Assembly: GCA_038502055.1 (NCBI GenBank)
Contig: JAXRKN010000038.1
Location: forward strand, 3,782,001-3,846,000
Source of the DNA: Tanytarsus gracilentus
Taxonomy: Eukaryota; Arthropoda; Insecta; Diptera; Chironomidae
Length of the DNA stretch: 64,000 nt
Reading direction: 5' to 3'
Part shown: in pieces, positions 20,401-32,683 of the stretch
How positions within the stretch are numbered: the first letter of the stretch is position 1
How the letters are laid out: every line of letters begins with the position of its first letter
Program-made: the position numbers and the translations under genes
The notes under the pieces: generated by a model
Database searches by the model: none
What the model saw: only the letters and a program-made list of their open reading frames with translations
Told to the model about the DNA's origin: nothing

Positions 20401-23256
20401 GTTCACCGCTTCAGGCTAGTGCGAATCCTTGCTTGAGAGATAATGGAGGATGCTCAGACATTTGTATATCAAATGGACCACGTGATAGAGTTTGTAAATG
20501 TGCAATTGGATATATTTTCGGTGACAAGGCGAAGAGAACTTGCGTGCCTCAAACAATTTGCGACTTTAAATGTGGATCAGGCGAGTGCATTAAGGCAAGT
20601 CAAGTGTGTAATGGAAAAGCCGATTGTGCTGATAAGTCAGATGAGGATTGCAAGCACATGACATGTCGCGTCGATCAATTTAAATGCGAAGACGGTCCCT
20701 GCATCGAAGGTCATCTTAAGTGCGATGGAAATTACAATTGTGACGATAAATCTGATGAGAAAAATTGCAAATTTACTTGCGCAGAAAATCAAATCAAATG
20801 CAAGTCAGTCGATCAATGCTTCAATGCAACACAAATTTGTGATCTCAAAAAGGATTGTCCTGATGGCTTCGATGAAGAAGAAGAAACTTGCAAAATTCCA
20901 TGTCCAATCAATAACTTCAAGTGTGCTTCCGGTCAGTGCATTCCGAAAGAATTTGAATGCGATAAGAAAGTCGATTGTGTCGATGGCTCCGATGAACATG
21001 ATAAATGTTTATCGAAATGTATAGCACCACTCAAGTCATGCACGGATGTCTTCTTCTGTGTCGATGAAAAATATTTCTGTGACGGTCATTTTGATTGTCC
21101 CGACAAATCAGATGAAGAAAATTGTGGTGAAGTCCAAAAATCGTGCGAATTCGACGAATATCAATGCAAATCAGATGACAAGAAGTGCTTGCCTTTAAGT
21201 AAGATGTGTGATGGAAGATCAGACTGTCCCAAGGTGGGTTTTTAAAATATTTTAATGTGATTTAAAAAAATACCGTTAAAAAATTGAGTTCACAAATTTT
21301 CTGATTTTTAAATATTTTTCTAACGCTTTTTTAAAGAAAGATTTTTAAAAAAATTTAATTTTAATTTTTACCTCAGGGAGACGACGAAAAAGATTGCTTC
21401 AAGTGTCCTTACAACATGTTTGAGTGTAAAAATGGAAGATGCATCAAGGAATCGTCAAAATGTGATGGTCGTAATGATTGTGGCGATTTTTCAGATGAAA
21501 TCGATTGCGATAAGTCAAAGGTGATATCGACCGAAGCTTGTTCACCCAACAAATTCCGATGCACGGATGGAAAATGTCTCGAATATGAGCAAGTTTGCGA
21601 TAATCACGATGACTGCGACAGTGATGAAGGATCAAAGTGTAAAACAGCCTGCATAGAAACGCCTTGCGATCAAATTTGCCGAGCAACGCCAAAGGGTGCC
21701 TCATGCGATTGTCATTTGGGCTATAAACTCAAAAGTTTCGGTGACCATGAGTGTGTCGATATTGATGAATGCCTCCTAAATCCATGCTCGCAAATTTGTA
21801 AAAATATTCCTGGATCCTTTAAGTGCGACTGCAATCAAGGCTATATGCTTTCATCCGATCGAGTGTCATGCAAAGCACTCGGTGGAGTTTCAAAGCTCTT
21901 TTACGCTCTTTATGATGAAATTCGAGCTTTCAGTGCTCACAGCTTGGAAAATATCGTCAAGACAAATTTCACAATTGATGATTTTTCTGTGGATGTTAAA
22001 AAGAATAAAATAATTTTCACATCTGATGATTCGCTTAAAACTTACAACATGACCACAGGAGAGATAAAAACTTTGGAAAATGTCTCAACGCCCAGAAAAT
22101 TTTTCTACGATTGGATCACTGAAAATGTTTATGTTGTCTCGAGAGAAAATCACAGAAGTTCAATTCACATTTGCAGCATTGAGAAGAAATCTTGCGTCCT
22201 TGTTCGAGTTTTTTCATACATCGAGAACATCCAACCAACAGGTGATATCGATCCAATTAATCGGTGGCTTTTCCTTGTAAAATACACATCGTCATGGCTT
22301 TCATCAAAATCTTCGAGTGACATCATTAAAATGCGGCTTGATGGCAGTGAAGTTGTTACAGTCATTCAAGAGCAAGATATTTCGGCAATGACAGTTGACG
22401 TGGCGACCAAGCAAATTTATTACACGACTCAATCAACTCAATCAATAAAATCAGTCAGCTACGATGGAGATGTCAAGCGAACTTTTGCCCACCAATCAAA
22501 GTTCCTTCGTAAACCCGTCGACATTTCAATTTTCGAGAACCACGCGTACATCATTGATCAGCCAAACTCGCAAATTGTCAGATGCATGCTCTATGATGAG
22601 AATGAGTGTCAGGCTGTATCGGGGTTAAATACTGCAAACTCAATTCGTGCAATGATGGTGCATCCAGTGAAGCAAATTGATGTCGAAAATTTGTGTGACA
22701 GCCATCGATGTGAAGAAATTTGCGTTGCGGCTGATACGGGAAGAAAATGTTTATGCGCTAATGGAACTGAACTCGCTGCGGTGTGCGATGAAAAGGTAAA
22801 ATTTGAAATTATTTAAACTTTTTTTAAATAAATATTTTTTTATAGGTAATTGTTTCATCCGCTGCCTTCACTCAAGACGTATCATCAAGCTTAGCATGGC
22901 TCTGGATCTCGATGCTTGTAATTTCACTTTCAGCAATTATCGTTGCTGGTCTTTATTTCTTCCACCAAAAGCGCATTCACAATACGAGCTTCAACATCAA
23001 CGTAAGCTTCAAGAATAACGAAATTGTTAACGATTTCGCAAATAGTTTCGCTAAATCTCCAACACCTTCGCCTTTCACCCGCCAACTGCCAAAAGTAATT
23101 GGTTTGATACCAAAAGGCTTTGAGGTTATTAACGATGATCATAATGAAAATCATTTCCTGAAATCTGATGATGCGCAAAATTATTCGGAAGAAGAATATT
23201 TGGCGGACGCTGAATTTACGACCAATCACGATCAGTCGGCGAGACTGATTAATTAA
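17414..23256 (+). CDS. yl: Vitellogenin receptor (yolkless-type LDL receptor family)
   Basis: Endocytic receptor that takes up yolk protein into oocytes. Coding exons: 17414-17615, 17671-17957, 18027-18716, 18769-19312, 19372-19791, 19846-21233, 21377-22795, 22846-23256; all GT..AG and in phase, total 5,361 nt (1,786 aa). Order: signal peptide (1 to about 23); five LDLa repeats (about 33-241); EGF pair including a DINECEQYG calcium-binding type; first YWTD propeller (about 328-585: IYFTDSS, LIFWSDWG, IYWIDAL, LYWSDKG); EGF; second propeller (LYWCDKI, LYWSDSTR); EGF; eight LDLa repeats (about 953-1266); EGF pair with VDIDECLLN; third, degenerate propeller; EGF; membrane span about 1668-1690; about 96-residue tail. 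The 5+8 LDLa arrangement is the hallmark of insect vitellogenin receptors rather than LpR (single cluster) or LRP1. The tail has no NPxY; candidate sorting signals are a Leu-Ile in VIGLIPKGF and a weak FANSF. Several minus-strand open frames over the LDLa exons are shadows. Confidence 0.97.
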
Positions 23257-23276
23257 TTTTGTTAATTTTTTGTCTA

Positions 23277-23282
23277 AATAAA
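23277..23282 (+). promoter_or_regulatory. Polyadenylation signal of the vitellogenin receptor
   Basis: AATAAA starting 21 nt after the stop codon. Confidence 0.65.
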
Positions 23283-24104
23283 AATTATGTTCTGTTAAAA
23301 TTAATTTTTAAATCATAAAAAAGTCAACTTGTCTCCTTAAAATTACAGAATGCAGTCGTAAAAAGTTATATTGACCCTTTTAAAGGCACGCCAGTCATAG
23401 CCATTTAAATGTGTTCAGAACACGACGATTTTCTTGCTTTCATTACCTTTTTTTTACTTTTATGATTGTCTCTCTCACGATTGCTTCGAAAAGTAAAATT
23501 ATATTTTTTTTATCGGGGACACAAAAATGTACAACTAAATGTCCAGACGGTTTGTATTGATTTCTGACGAAAAAAAATAGCCCGCACGTTTGTAACGAAA
23601 AAAAATAAGAAAAAGTCTACACATCATCACGCTTCGATGATTTTGTAAAAATAAATTTTTTTATGGGATGTTACAAAGGACTTTTTTGAGGATGAAAATT
23701 GTGTTAGTTTTACTTGGCTCTGTGACGCTAAAGCGGAAATAAAGAGGCGGAAAAAATTACAGCAAAATCACATTTCAGTTGACGGCACATACATCCCAAA
23801 GCAGAAAAAAGAGAGCATGTGAAATGCGCACTAAAACGAGTTGGAGAAAGAAAGAGCTCGAACTCATCGACATGGCGCTTCATAATTCTCATTGTACAAT
23901 AAGAGAGATGCTGCAACAATAAATTCCCATCTGATATATTCAAATAATCGTGACAATGGCAAAGTGCACGTATTTGCATTTGTTCTCAGTCGGGGGTGTG
24001 TGTAGATAGTCGCGAGTATGTTGAAGAAGAATAAAATAAGTAAAAAAAATTTAACAACACTCCCTTCTCTTTGTACAACTAGGTATTTCGCACGGAAAAG
24101 TATT
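23283..24104. other. Non-coding sequence downstream of the vitellogenin receptor
   Basis: No supported gene or repeat. AT-rich, with A/T homopolymers; minus-strand open frames here are short and unsupported. Confidence 0.5.
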
Positions 24105-24490
24105 AAATAAAATAAAATCAGTAAATATTTTGACATTTTCATACATGTTTATTATAACTCTTTTTTGAGAACTTAAAACTAAATTTTGGTATTTGCTTTA
24201 TCGCAACATATTAAACATATGTATGCAATACTTGAATGAATTTAATATTGGAATTTAAGATCCAAAAATTTGAGAAGTGGAGCGGTAATTTTTGTTTGTT
24301 TGATGTTTTTTAAAACCGCTCCACTTCTCAAATTTTTGGATCTTAAATTCCAATATTAAATTCATTCAAGTATTGCATACATATGTTTAATATGTTCATA
24401 AAAAATAAAATTTAGTTTTAGTTTCAAAAGAGTTATAATAAACATGTATGAAAATTCAAAATATTTATGATTTTTTTTATTTTATATTTT
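24105..24490. repeat. Long hairpin-forming inverted repeat
   Basis: The inner arms 24205-24286 and 24315-24396 are perfect reverse complements over 82 bp, separated by a 28-nt loop (24287-24314). Outside that, the arms continue with small indels and mismatches (e.g. ACATGTTTATTATAACTC opposite GAGTTATAATAAACATGT) out to about 24105 and 24490, where they fade into A/T-rich sequence. A transcript across it would fold into a stem of roughly 170-180 bp. No target duplication was found. It may be a foldback/Tsessebe-like palindromic element, a recent inverted duplication, or a hairpin-RNA (endo-siRNA) locus. Confidence 0.88.
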
Positions 24491-27400
24491 AAAAAAAATT
24501 TTTATTTACTTATTTTATTTAGTCCTTTTTCCTGATCAAATTTATTGTACTTAATTTGGTAACAAAAATTACTTTTTGAAAATTATGAATGTTTGAATTG
24601 ATCACGACCGTAATTTACCCCTTGACGAATCTCTTGAGCAAGATTTTAATTTCACCGTTATGATTGATTAACATTTTTTTTATTAATTCTAACAAGAATT
24701 AACTCTTTCTAAAATTATTATTTATTTCATCTTTGGTAACATGAATGTTTTTGCACTTCTTCTCTCGCTGTCTTTAATCTTGTCACTGTATGAAAATGAA
24801 TTGGGGGTACGACAGTGAGAGCGCATGATTATCGAGGGAAGAGGGTAAGTGGTGAAGTTGATGGTGTTGAGTATTGGAGCGCATGTAAGAATTTTTTTAA
24901 AATATATTTTGCGTTTTTCATGTTGCTTGCACGATGTTGATTCGGTCGTGAACGACCGAGAGAAAGAGAGCTAAATGAGATTGCGGGAGTAAGAGAGAAG
25001 GGAGAAAAAAGAAATTTCGCGATCATGATTTCACATCATTTTTGCTGTGCTTCTTCTCTATGCGGTTTCGTTGACGCATTATCAATGTCTTCGCAATCTT
25101 TTGCTATTTGCTTCTCTCTTTATGATGTCGCAGTTTGACTTTTTATATAGAAATATTTTTAAGGATTCAAAGTGACTCAATTTACTTTTTTGAACTCAAA
25201 ATTCTCATCAATTTTATTCAATTCCAAATAAAACTTTTGTTATGTAACATTTTTGAGCTATATGACATGAGAGAAACCACTTTGTAACATTATTGAGTAG
25301 ATAAGAAGCAAAAATTGGATGGTAATGCATTCCAATTGTGCATTTGCTACTGCATAAGGTTTTCAATGTTCCTCATATATAAAAACAAACAGAAGAATTG
25401 ACTCAACGGTATCGAGAGAGAAAAAAAGTGTATGTAAAAGTCTACAAGACAATTTTATGTAAAGTCAAGAGGAAAAAACATATTGGCAAATAAATAATTT
25501 TCTCTCTCACACCGGAGCATAATATAAACAACATGATGCATGGAATTAATTCTCATTTGTGATTTTTATTTATTTAAATACGACATCGTTAAGCTCGACA
25601 CACGAAGTATAAGGAAGATCGCTTTCGTTGGAAACTTAAATTAATTAAAATGAGACTTTCGCTCCTCATCGTTCATCTCAGAATTTTATTTTTGAATTTT
25701 TCTTCCCATTCACTGACTCAAGACGCCATCATTCGAGTGCAAAGCGATAAGAAAAATTTACACGGAAAAAAATTGTCAAGCGAAATGAAGTCGTGTCGTG
25801 CTGGTGAATCGTAATTATTATATTTTCCATGGACTTTTCATTTGAAATTCATGCTCGTCGAGTGTAATACAACAAATTGTCTTTCTTTCCCGCATCGCCT
25901 CTATTCAATGACTTTTGAGGCTCGATTTTCAATTTTATTTCTCACAGGTGGTCGTGCGCATTAAATTGCATCAATCACTTTGGATGTTTTTCGTTTAATT
26001 GAAATCATAGACAAGCGGAGAAATGTTAATTATTTATTTCCGCGAGGTCACAATTAACGAATTTGAATATATTTAAATAATTCAAACGTGTCAATAATAA
26101 TTTACAGAGAGGTGAAAAAGAAGCCGGAGAGAAAAACCTTCTTGAGTAATCTTTTCACGTGCAAACGAAATTGGATTTTTATGATCGACATCTCCTTTTG
26201 AGCTCATTTTGTATGCATGCACACACATTTGAATTAAATAGAGAAATTTTGCAATTTTTTCAATTTTCTTTTATTGCCCCGTTTTGGAAGTTTTATTGCA
26301 GTCTATGCTTTATATTTGATGCAGCTGTCTTTCGCTTCCACACTGCTGTCTGAAGATGGAAGTGAGCACTTTTCTCTCTTCTCCTTTTTTAACTAGGCAA
26401 TTTAGAAATTTTTATAATTTTTAAAAGTTCTAAAAGGTCAAAAAAGTTTTGTAGAAAATATTTTTAGTAGTTTTATAAAATATCAAAAATATAAAAATTT
26501 ACACAGATGGTCAGCCAATTTTTTACATACACGATGACTGCTCAAATTGCCATAATAAAAATTTTAAACCTTCACTCAAGTTCGGTTTGAAATTGAAGGC
26601 AAAAGTGGCAGAGAGATGTATAAAAGTGTGTATAAGGTATGCATAATGGGCTCGTTGGCTGCTCAGAATGCAATTACAAGCATGGAAAATTGAAATGTAA
26701 TGCATTTTAACATCGGGTGAGTTGGTCGAAAGTCATATAAAGATAAAAAGGTTAACTATATTATGCTCACGTGTGGATGAGTGGGTGTTGCTCATTATTG
26801 CCCTGTCTATGATTGCCTAAACATTCAATTTCAATTTAAATTATCGCAATGACAAACGATTTAATGGACTTTTCGAATATGTGTGTCATTTTTAAATAGA
26901 AAAATTAATCGAGAAAATAAATCATGAAAATTAATTTTGAAATTTGCAAAATAAAATTAAAATCTTTTTTTAATAAAATTTAACTTGAAGTGAGAATTTT
27001 TGCAATATTCCCCTCGCTCTATTCATGTCTAAAGAACCTAGCAATTATAAGGAGATGCCCACACTTGTAATTTGAATAATTTCCCCATTAATACCAAGCT
27101 CGAACGATAAAGAGCTCAACATCTTTCCCTGACCATATTCTACGTATATATTTTTTTTCGCGAGGAGGTTGCAAAACAAATTAAAGATTTCATATCACGC
27201 AATGCAAAAAAGATGCAATCATACAGAATGAGATCAATCTATTTAGCAGTAAATCGTAATCGTGGGCATAAATCGATAAATGCTACTCTCTATAACATTT
27301 TTTTTGCATACTTTGCAATTTTTTTTCTCTCTGTGCCTCTTCTTGCACTGTCAAAGATTTTTTATTTTACTGTTAATTTTTCATACACCATGACCATGCA

Positions 27401-28543
27401 AGATGCATACGAAGTAGTTCCATTACAAAATGAAAAGAGATGCAATTTAAATTTCTCGCAATACGCCACGATTTCGTTTTAATCCGATGTTCTTCTTTCG
27501 CCATGTATCTATGTGCCACCGATGAAAAAAAATAAGCAAATGCAAGTAGAGGAGAGATGAGAAATCATAAGCGAAAAAAGCGTGAATCGCATCCCACGCA
27601 GAAGTGAAAACAAGCTCTCTTTTATTAATTGAAAATAAAGGCATTCGTCACCGTCTTCCCTCGAATTTTATTAAACGCATGTTAAAAATTGCACTGGAGG
27701 AAGAAATTTTAGAATGAAAAATTTAATTTTCTAAATTTGACAATTTTTAATGGAAGACATTCAAGAAGTAAAAGAGAATGGTGAAATCTATCTTTATAAA
27801 ACGATCTTCAATTAATTGTACTGCTCATCCACGTCTTTGCTGAGGTGCGCACATATTTGTACCTTCCACATAAGACACAAAAAAATGTGTGTATGTAGCT
27901 CAGCCACATATATTCTCATTTCTTGCTTGCATTGGATGTTCGAAATGTGCTGTCATTGGTTTTCTGAGGAGATGCTTTGTATGCACAATGTATGCCAAAA
28001 TGCAAGCAGGAAAAAACGAGAGCGCACAAAATTTCTAGTTAATTAAAACTGATGCTGAATATGCATAACATCAGCCAGCCATCAGTAACGAAACACAGAA
28101 GCAAGCAGTAATTTTTCCTAGGAATCAATGTGTGAGCTGAGTTGAGCAAATGTATGTGAAATATAAAAAAAAATGTCGAAGACCGATGTCAGCCAGTCAT
28201 GGTTTCGTCGGAAGCGAGAGATGAGAGTGAGGGAAAAGAAAAACATTTTAATTTTCAATTTGCAGTTAAATTGAGAAATTTTGTTCCTCCACTTCATCTT
28301 TATTCCGCTACTGCTTGTTTGCCATATAAAATTCCCTTACAGGGCATCGCAAACAGCATTCGAGTGCAGGAGGAAAAATTGACGAGGAATAATCAATGAA
28401 TTGAAATCATTTCATTAGTCGAGCGCTCGATGGAAACGAAGTATTTGCCTTTTTGTACTCAGAAAATGAAATGCAAATTATCTTCACATAATCATCGATC
28501 ACTCGGGGAGTCGAATTGACTTTTCAAACCACCCGCGATTTTG

Positions 28544-28554
<11 letters not shown>
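24491..28554. other. Non-coding tract
   Basis: No supported gene. AT-rich with frequent GAGAGA and ATGCA/TGCAT words (e.g. TGTATGCATGCACACACA near 26211). Open frames are short and of low-complexity composition. Confidence 0.5.

Positions 28555-28592
<38 letters not shown>
28555..28592 (+). repeat. (CT)19 microsatellite
   Basis: Perfect CT dinucleotide run of 38 bp. On the minus strand this is a GAGAG tract of the type bound by GAGA factor (Trl) in Drosophila; whether it is used here is unknown. Confidence 0.95.
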
Positions 28593-28594
<2 letters not shown>

Positions 28595-29135
28595 GAATCT
28601 TCAGAGTAATTTTATTTTAATAGAATTATTTAATTTGTTTTAAAACTTGAGAATGGATGGAATAATTTAGAAAATAAATAAAAAATTCGTTAAATTTTTA
28701 AAATTCAAATTTCTTGATACGCAATTTATGAATCAACTCCTCAGTGAACAATTCAACGTAGGCGTCAAGATTGAGGTTATGTTGCAATTGAATCATCTCG
28801 AGAGATTGTCACAGAAATGCACAAAACGTGCGTGAGAAATTCATTTTGAGTGGCAATTGAATTCGTGTTGATGCCATATTCGGTCGCGACTTCTGACAGA
28901 ATGAGGAATTGAGATGTAATTGTAAAAACCTAATTCGGCTGTGCATCGCATAGTCCAAACTTTTATTTAAATTTCGCTCTCTCCGCGTGCACATGCAAAA
29001 ATATAATCATAATAAAATGTTTTTCATTTAACAGTAATGCGAAAAAATATAAAAATCTGCGATTTTCAATACCATTTCCATACAAAGCGTGTGTTTCAAT
29101 GGATTTATGGTGCACTTTTCTCTTTCTCTCACTTG
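28593..29135. other. Non-coding spacer before the second MITE
   Basis: AT-rich, nothing recognisable. Confidence 0.45.
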
Positions 29136-29143
29136 CACTTGAA
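29136..29143 (+). repeat. Left 8-bp target-site duplication of the second MITE
   Basis: CACTTGAA, matched exactly at 30256-30263. Confidence 0.9.
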
Positions 29144-30255
29144 CAGGGGGTGACTCACTTGGAGGAAAAAATTTTCCTGCAGGTCCGCAGTAAAATATTT
29201 TTTCCTGCGTGGAGGAAAATTTTTCCTGCGTTTTTCCTGCGTGGAGGAAAATTTTTCCTGCAAGCCTAAGAACTAAAAATTATTTATTTTGTATGATTAC
29301 ACCCAAAAATAATAATTTTAAATGCAAGTCATCAATAATGATAGATGTTTAGGACGTTGTGGGTTCCGTAACAATACTTAGCAGTGGATTTTTGGACACA
29401 ATTTTATATTCTTAAACTATTTTATGGTTTAAAATTTTATATCAAATTTTTATAAGATGAAAAAGTTAATTAATTCTCATAAATGAGCTTTTATAGACAA
29501 GTAAATCCAGTGAGTTTGAGTTTTTTAATAAGAGGATTTTTTGGATTTTTTAACCCTTCAAATAGGCAAAATATTTTGCTCCTATTATATCCAGTTTATA
29601 AAACCCTAAATTTTGAATCCCATATACGTGGATCCAATCGCTTCAATTTTAAGTAAAATTTGACTTTGAGTTTTAGCTCCACTTCCAGAAGTTCTTGATA
29701 TTCTTTTTGATTCATTTTTAATGTTTAAAATTGGTTTCTATCTAATACAAAAAAAAATTAATTTTTATGCTGTGGATTCAAAAGTTAGGAAGCACTTGCT
29801 TTCTATCACACCACAAATGGCGTTTAATGTGTGTCGTATAATGGGCTATATGTAAAAAAATTCAAAACATTATTAAAAATGACGTTAAAGACCTAAGAGA
29901 TCAACTTATTATCAAAAACCCAAAGTCTCTAGCTTTCCAGAGAACCTAAATTTCAATTAAACACACCCATATACGGAGAACTACATAAGATCTCGTACCT
30001 TAATGAGTTGCATTTAAGGTTTACCATCATTTATGTTTACCAATTTTTTTGAAAATTCTGTTCTAAGTTGACTAAATTATCATTTTAAAAATGAATCTTT
30101 TTTTATTTAGTGTAAAAAAAGTAATTGCAGGAAAATTTTCCTGCATTTTTCCTGCGCGCAGGAAAATTTTCCTGCGTTTTTCCTGCAGGCAAAATTTTCC
30201 TGCAGGTCCGCAGGAAAAACGCAGGAAAATTTTCCTCCAAGTGAGTTACCCCCTG
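29144..30255. mobile_element. Second hAT-type MITE (TIR CAGGGGGT), with AGGAAAATTTTCCT modules
   Basis: 1,112-bp element with ends CAGGGGGTGACTCACTTGGA and, inverted, CAGGGGGTAACTCACTTGGA (one mismatch in 20), flanked by the perfect 8-bp direct repeat CACTTGAA (29136-29143 and 30256-30263). The CAGGG terminus plus 8-bp duplication is diagnostic of the hAT superfamily. Subterminal regions (about 29160-29265 and 30127-30240) contain repeated palindromes of the AGGAAAATTTTCCT type joined by CTGCG/GCAGG linkers. The ~860-bp centre is AT-rich without a transposase. It differs in sequence from the MITE in the dynein intron. Confidence 0.92.
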
Positions 30256-30263
30256 CACTTGAA
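30256..30263 (+). repeat. Right 8-bp target-site duplication of the second MITE
   Basis: CACTTGAA, identical to 29136-29143. Confidence 0.9.
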
Positions 30264-31339
30264 TAAGTGTATTCAAATAGGCGAAAATGTAATGTTGCAG
30301 CATCTAATTATAATTTTGTTAGCTACAACCTTAGTACATGAGTTGAGAACAAAGAGGAGCAAATGAAGGAAGTTATCACAACTTCATTGGTATCGGGGAT
30401 TGTGTCTCAAGAAGGTTACATAAAATTTTGAGGTTATATTTTTTGAATAATTCCCACTTTAAAGTGCTGTAAAACAATTTTCAGCCCAATGCACCTTCAA
30501 AATATCCAATTTAGTTTAATTATGTTGTGATTAAAAAAATTCTTTATGCCCAATTAAATCGTCAAATACTTTGGATAAGCAAACGAGATGTCCATCCATT
30601 CCCGCTTGAGCATTGAATTGAATAATAAACGATAATAATTGTATTTTAAGTGCATATATGCAAATGTAATTTTAATGGGCACGCGGCAAACATACACAGA
30701 AAATGACTGCACACGAAAGTGCGTCAAACATGAAAGGAAGGCGAGTGTGCGAGAGAGAAACGAGAGAAACTCTTTTTTATGGCTTTGGGAATAACAGGAA
30801 TAAAATGCTGAAGCATATAATTGAGGTGGAAAAAACACATCGCTTGATAATTGAATATTACGACTTTTTGTGTGCGCACTTTTATGTTTTCAAATTTTTT
30901 GAATGCATCTTTATTGTGAATGATGTCAAGTGGGAATTTTATTGAAAAATTTAACGGACAATATTTATTTAAATTTTTTAATTTCAAAAAAATTTTAAAT
31001 CATTATTTTTAAATTCGTACGCAACCCTTGCAAACATAAAAATTAAACAAGTTAAAATTTCCATAAAACCATTTTAAAAAATGCTGGGAAGAAATTGTAT
31101 GACTTAAAAGCCTGAGGAAATATTTGTTCAGCGATGAGAAACTCAAAGTTCAAAGTAAAATATTTAAAGAAGGAAAATTTGTGTCTAAAATTTCGTAAGT
31201 TTAAAATATCATAAAATTTTATTTCCTCAAATCACTTTGAAGAAAGTGAAGAAAATGATTTTATGGTTGTTCCAACACTTTGTGGTTTTTATAAAGCTCA
31301 TTTTTAAATCCAGTCATTTACAATTTTTTATAATTCGCA
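30264..31339. other. Non-coding tract between the second MITE and the HMCES pseudogene
   Basis: No supported gene; AT-rich. I looked here for the missing N-terminal part of the adjacent SRAP pseudogene (a start with CGRTAC-like sequence) and did not find it. Confidence 0.45.
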
Positions 31340-31841
31340 GGTTTGATTCCTCGCTAGCACAAAGGCAATTATAAGGAACACGGCTTTAACACGACAAACT
31401 TTGGAAACATGAACTTTTCTCGAATGTACAAGCAACGATGTATCTTAATGTGCGAGGAATATTATGGAAAATCAGCGTGTTCCTTATCGACTCTTGCACC
31501 AGAGCAGCGATCAATCTATTTCTTTCACTCGAAGCAAAAAGAAGGCGTGAAGATTAACGACAAAAGTACTTGGAACTGCTCATCGATCAATCACATTTAC
31601 ATAGCTGGTATTTTTGACGTTTGAACGGACGATGAGGGATCAAAGATTTACAACTTCACAATTCTATCGATGCCGTCAAAGTAGAGTGAGTTGCATCTAC
31701 GAACACTGGCATTAAACGACAAGTTTTTGGTTGGCTCGATCACTATGGATGATGCATCGAAAGCCAAAAATGATTGAATAGTACAAAGTATCAGATTATG
31801 TCTTAAATGCCATCAACAAGGGAGCTCAACAGCGACAGTGA
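31340..31841 (+). pseudogene. Hmces: Decayed SRAP-domain gene (HMCES, abasic-site processing protein)
   Basis: HMCES caps abasic sites in single-stranded DNA through an N-terminal Cys2. A single frame from 31340 reads GLIPR-stop-HKGNYKEHGF, then an N-F-S-R-M-Y-K-Q-R-C-I-L-M-C segment, then IYIAGIFDV-stop-TDDEGSKIYNFTIL. Each matches the SRAP fold (consensus WGLIPRWHKG, RCvvlcdGyYEW, laGlFDvW). The stops at 31355 (TAG) and 31622 (TGA) sit exactly where the family has Trp, so both look like TGG decay; another stop occurs at about 31691. After about 31778 the frame shifts and continues YKVSDYVLNAINKGAQQ, the C-terminal SRAP strand (WHpVS..vnn). The N-terminus with catalytic Cys2 is absent. The left border TTCGCAG looks like a splice acceptor, so this may be a genomic fragment rather than a retrocopy; no poly(A) tract is seen at the 3' side. 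Confidence 0.8.
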
Positions 31842-32645
31842 TGACTAGAAAGCTAACGAGTCTAATCGCCTTCCAATAATTAACAGTCTTGCTGCTGCTG
31901 CTTCTTAATCGTCAACGTTTAATTAATTGAATGTTTGCACTCTTTCTTATATATCGATCGAGCGACGTTGATGAAAGAAAAATTATGTTCACATGCATCG
32001 GTTGATAAAATAAAAATCTTTCTCTCTATCTCACACGAAAGATATTTAAAATTCAAATTACTCTTGATGTGTCTGCATGCACACACTTCGTCTCTCGCTT
32101 CAATGTCTTTCGACTTATCTCAATTACTGAAATTTATTTTTTATGCAAATTCTTTCGCTACTCTACTATGCTTCCGCGCGATCATTAATATTAATTTTAA
32201 AACGCACATGCATTTTTTAAATGCATACACTTACTCACCATCGTGAAATTCTCGTTTGATTGCTTGTGACACCGAAATGTCAATGCGTGTCGTTTCGCCG
32301 ATGAATGATGAAAGTATAATTGAAATATTAATGGGATTTTCCACACCTCGCGTGATTTACCTAAGGCTATCACCACGCGGCATTATTTGCATTCATCACC
32401 GTATGCTCTTTTCGCATATACATCGAGATCTCAGTGCTCCCATGTGATGAAGTGTTCGATGTCGGCAAGAAAATTAATGTTTGTTGAGGTCAGACTGATT
32501 AACACATTTTAAATGGATTTTTTTGTGCGAGGTAGCAATTGGCTTTTTTGGGTAGCTTATGATTATTCTTTAAAAGATTATCAGCGGTGGTCGGGTGAAA
32601 TCACGATTAATCTTTAACCGCAGAGATGAATTTTAAATGCCAGAT
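31842..32645. other. Non-coding spacer
   Basis: No supported gene. Short open frames are His/Phe/Leu-rich noise. Confidence 0.45.
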
Positions 32646-32651
32646 TTTATT
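32646..32651 (-). promoter_or_regulatory. Polyadenylation signal for the small RING-like ORF
   Basis: AATAAA on the minus strand, about 33 nt beyond the stop codon of the RING-like ORF. Confidence 0.5.
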
Positions 32652-32683
32652 GAAATTTAACTTAAAGTTTTTGAACAATTTTT

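Noticed and set aside
24205..24396. Canonical microRNA precursor
   Set aside because: The stem is far longer than a pre-miRNA and matches no insect microRNA I know; hairpin siRNA or a foldback element is more likely.
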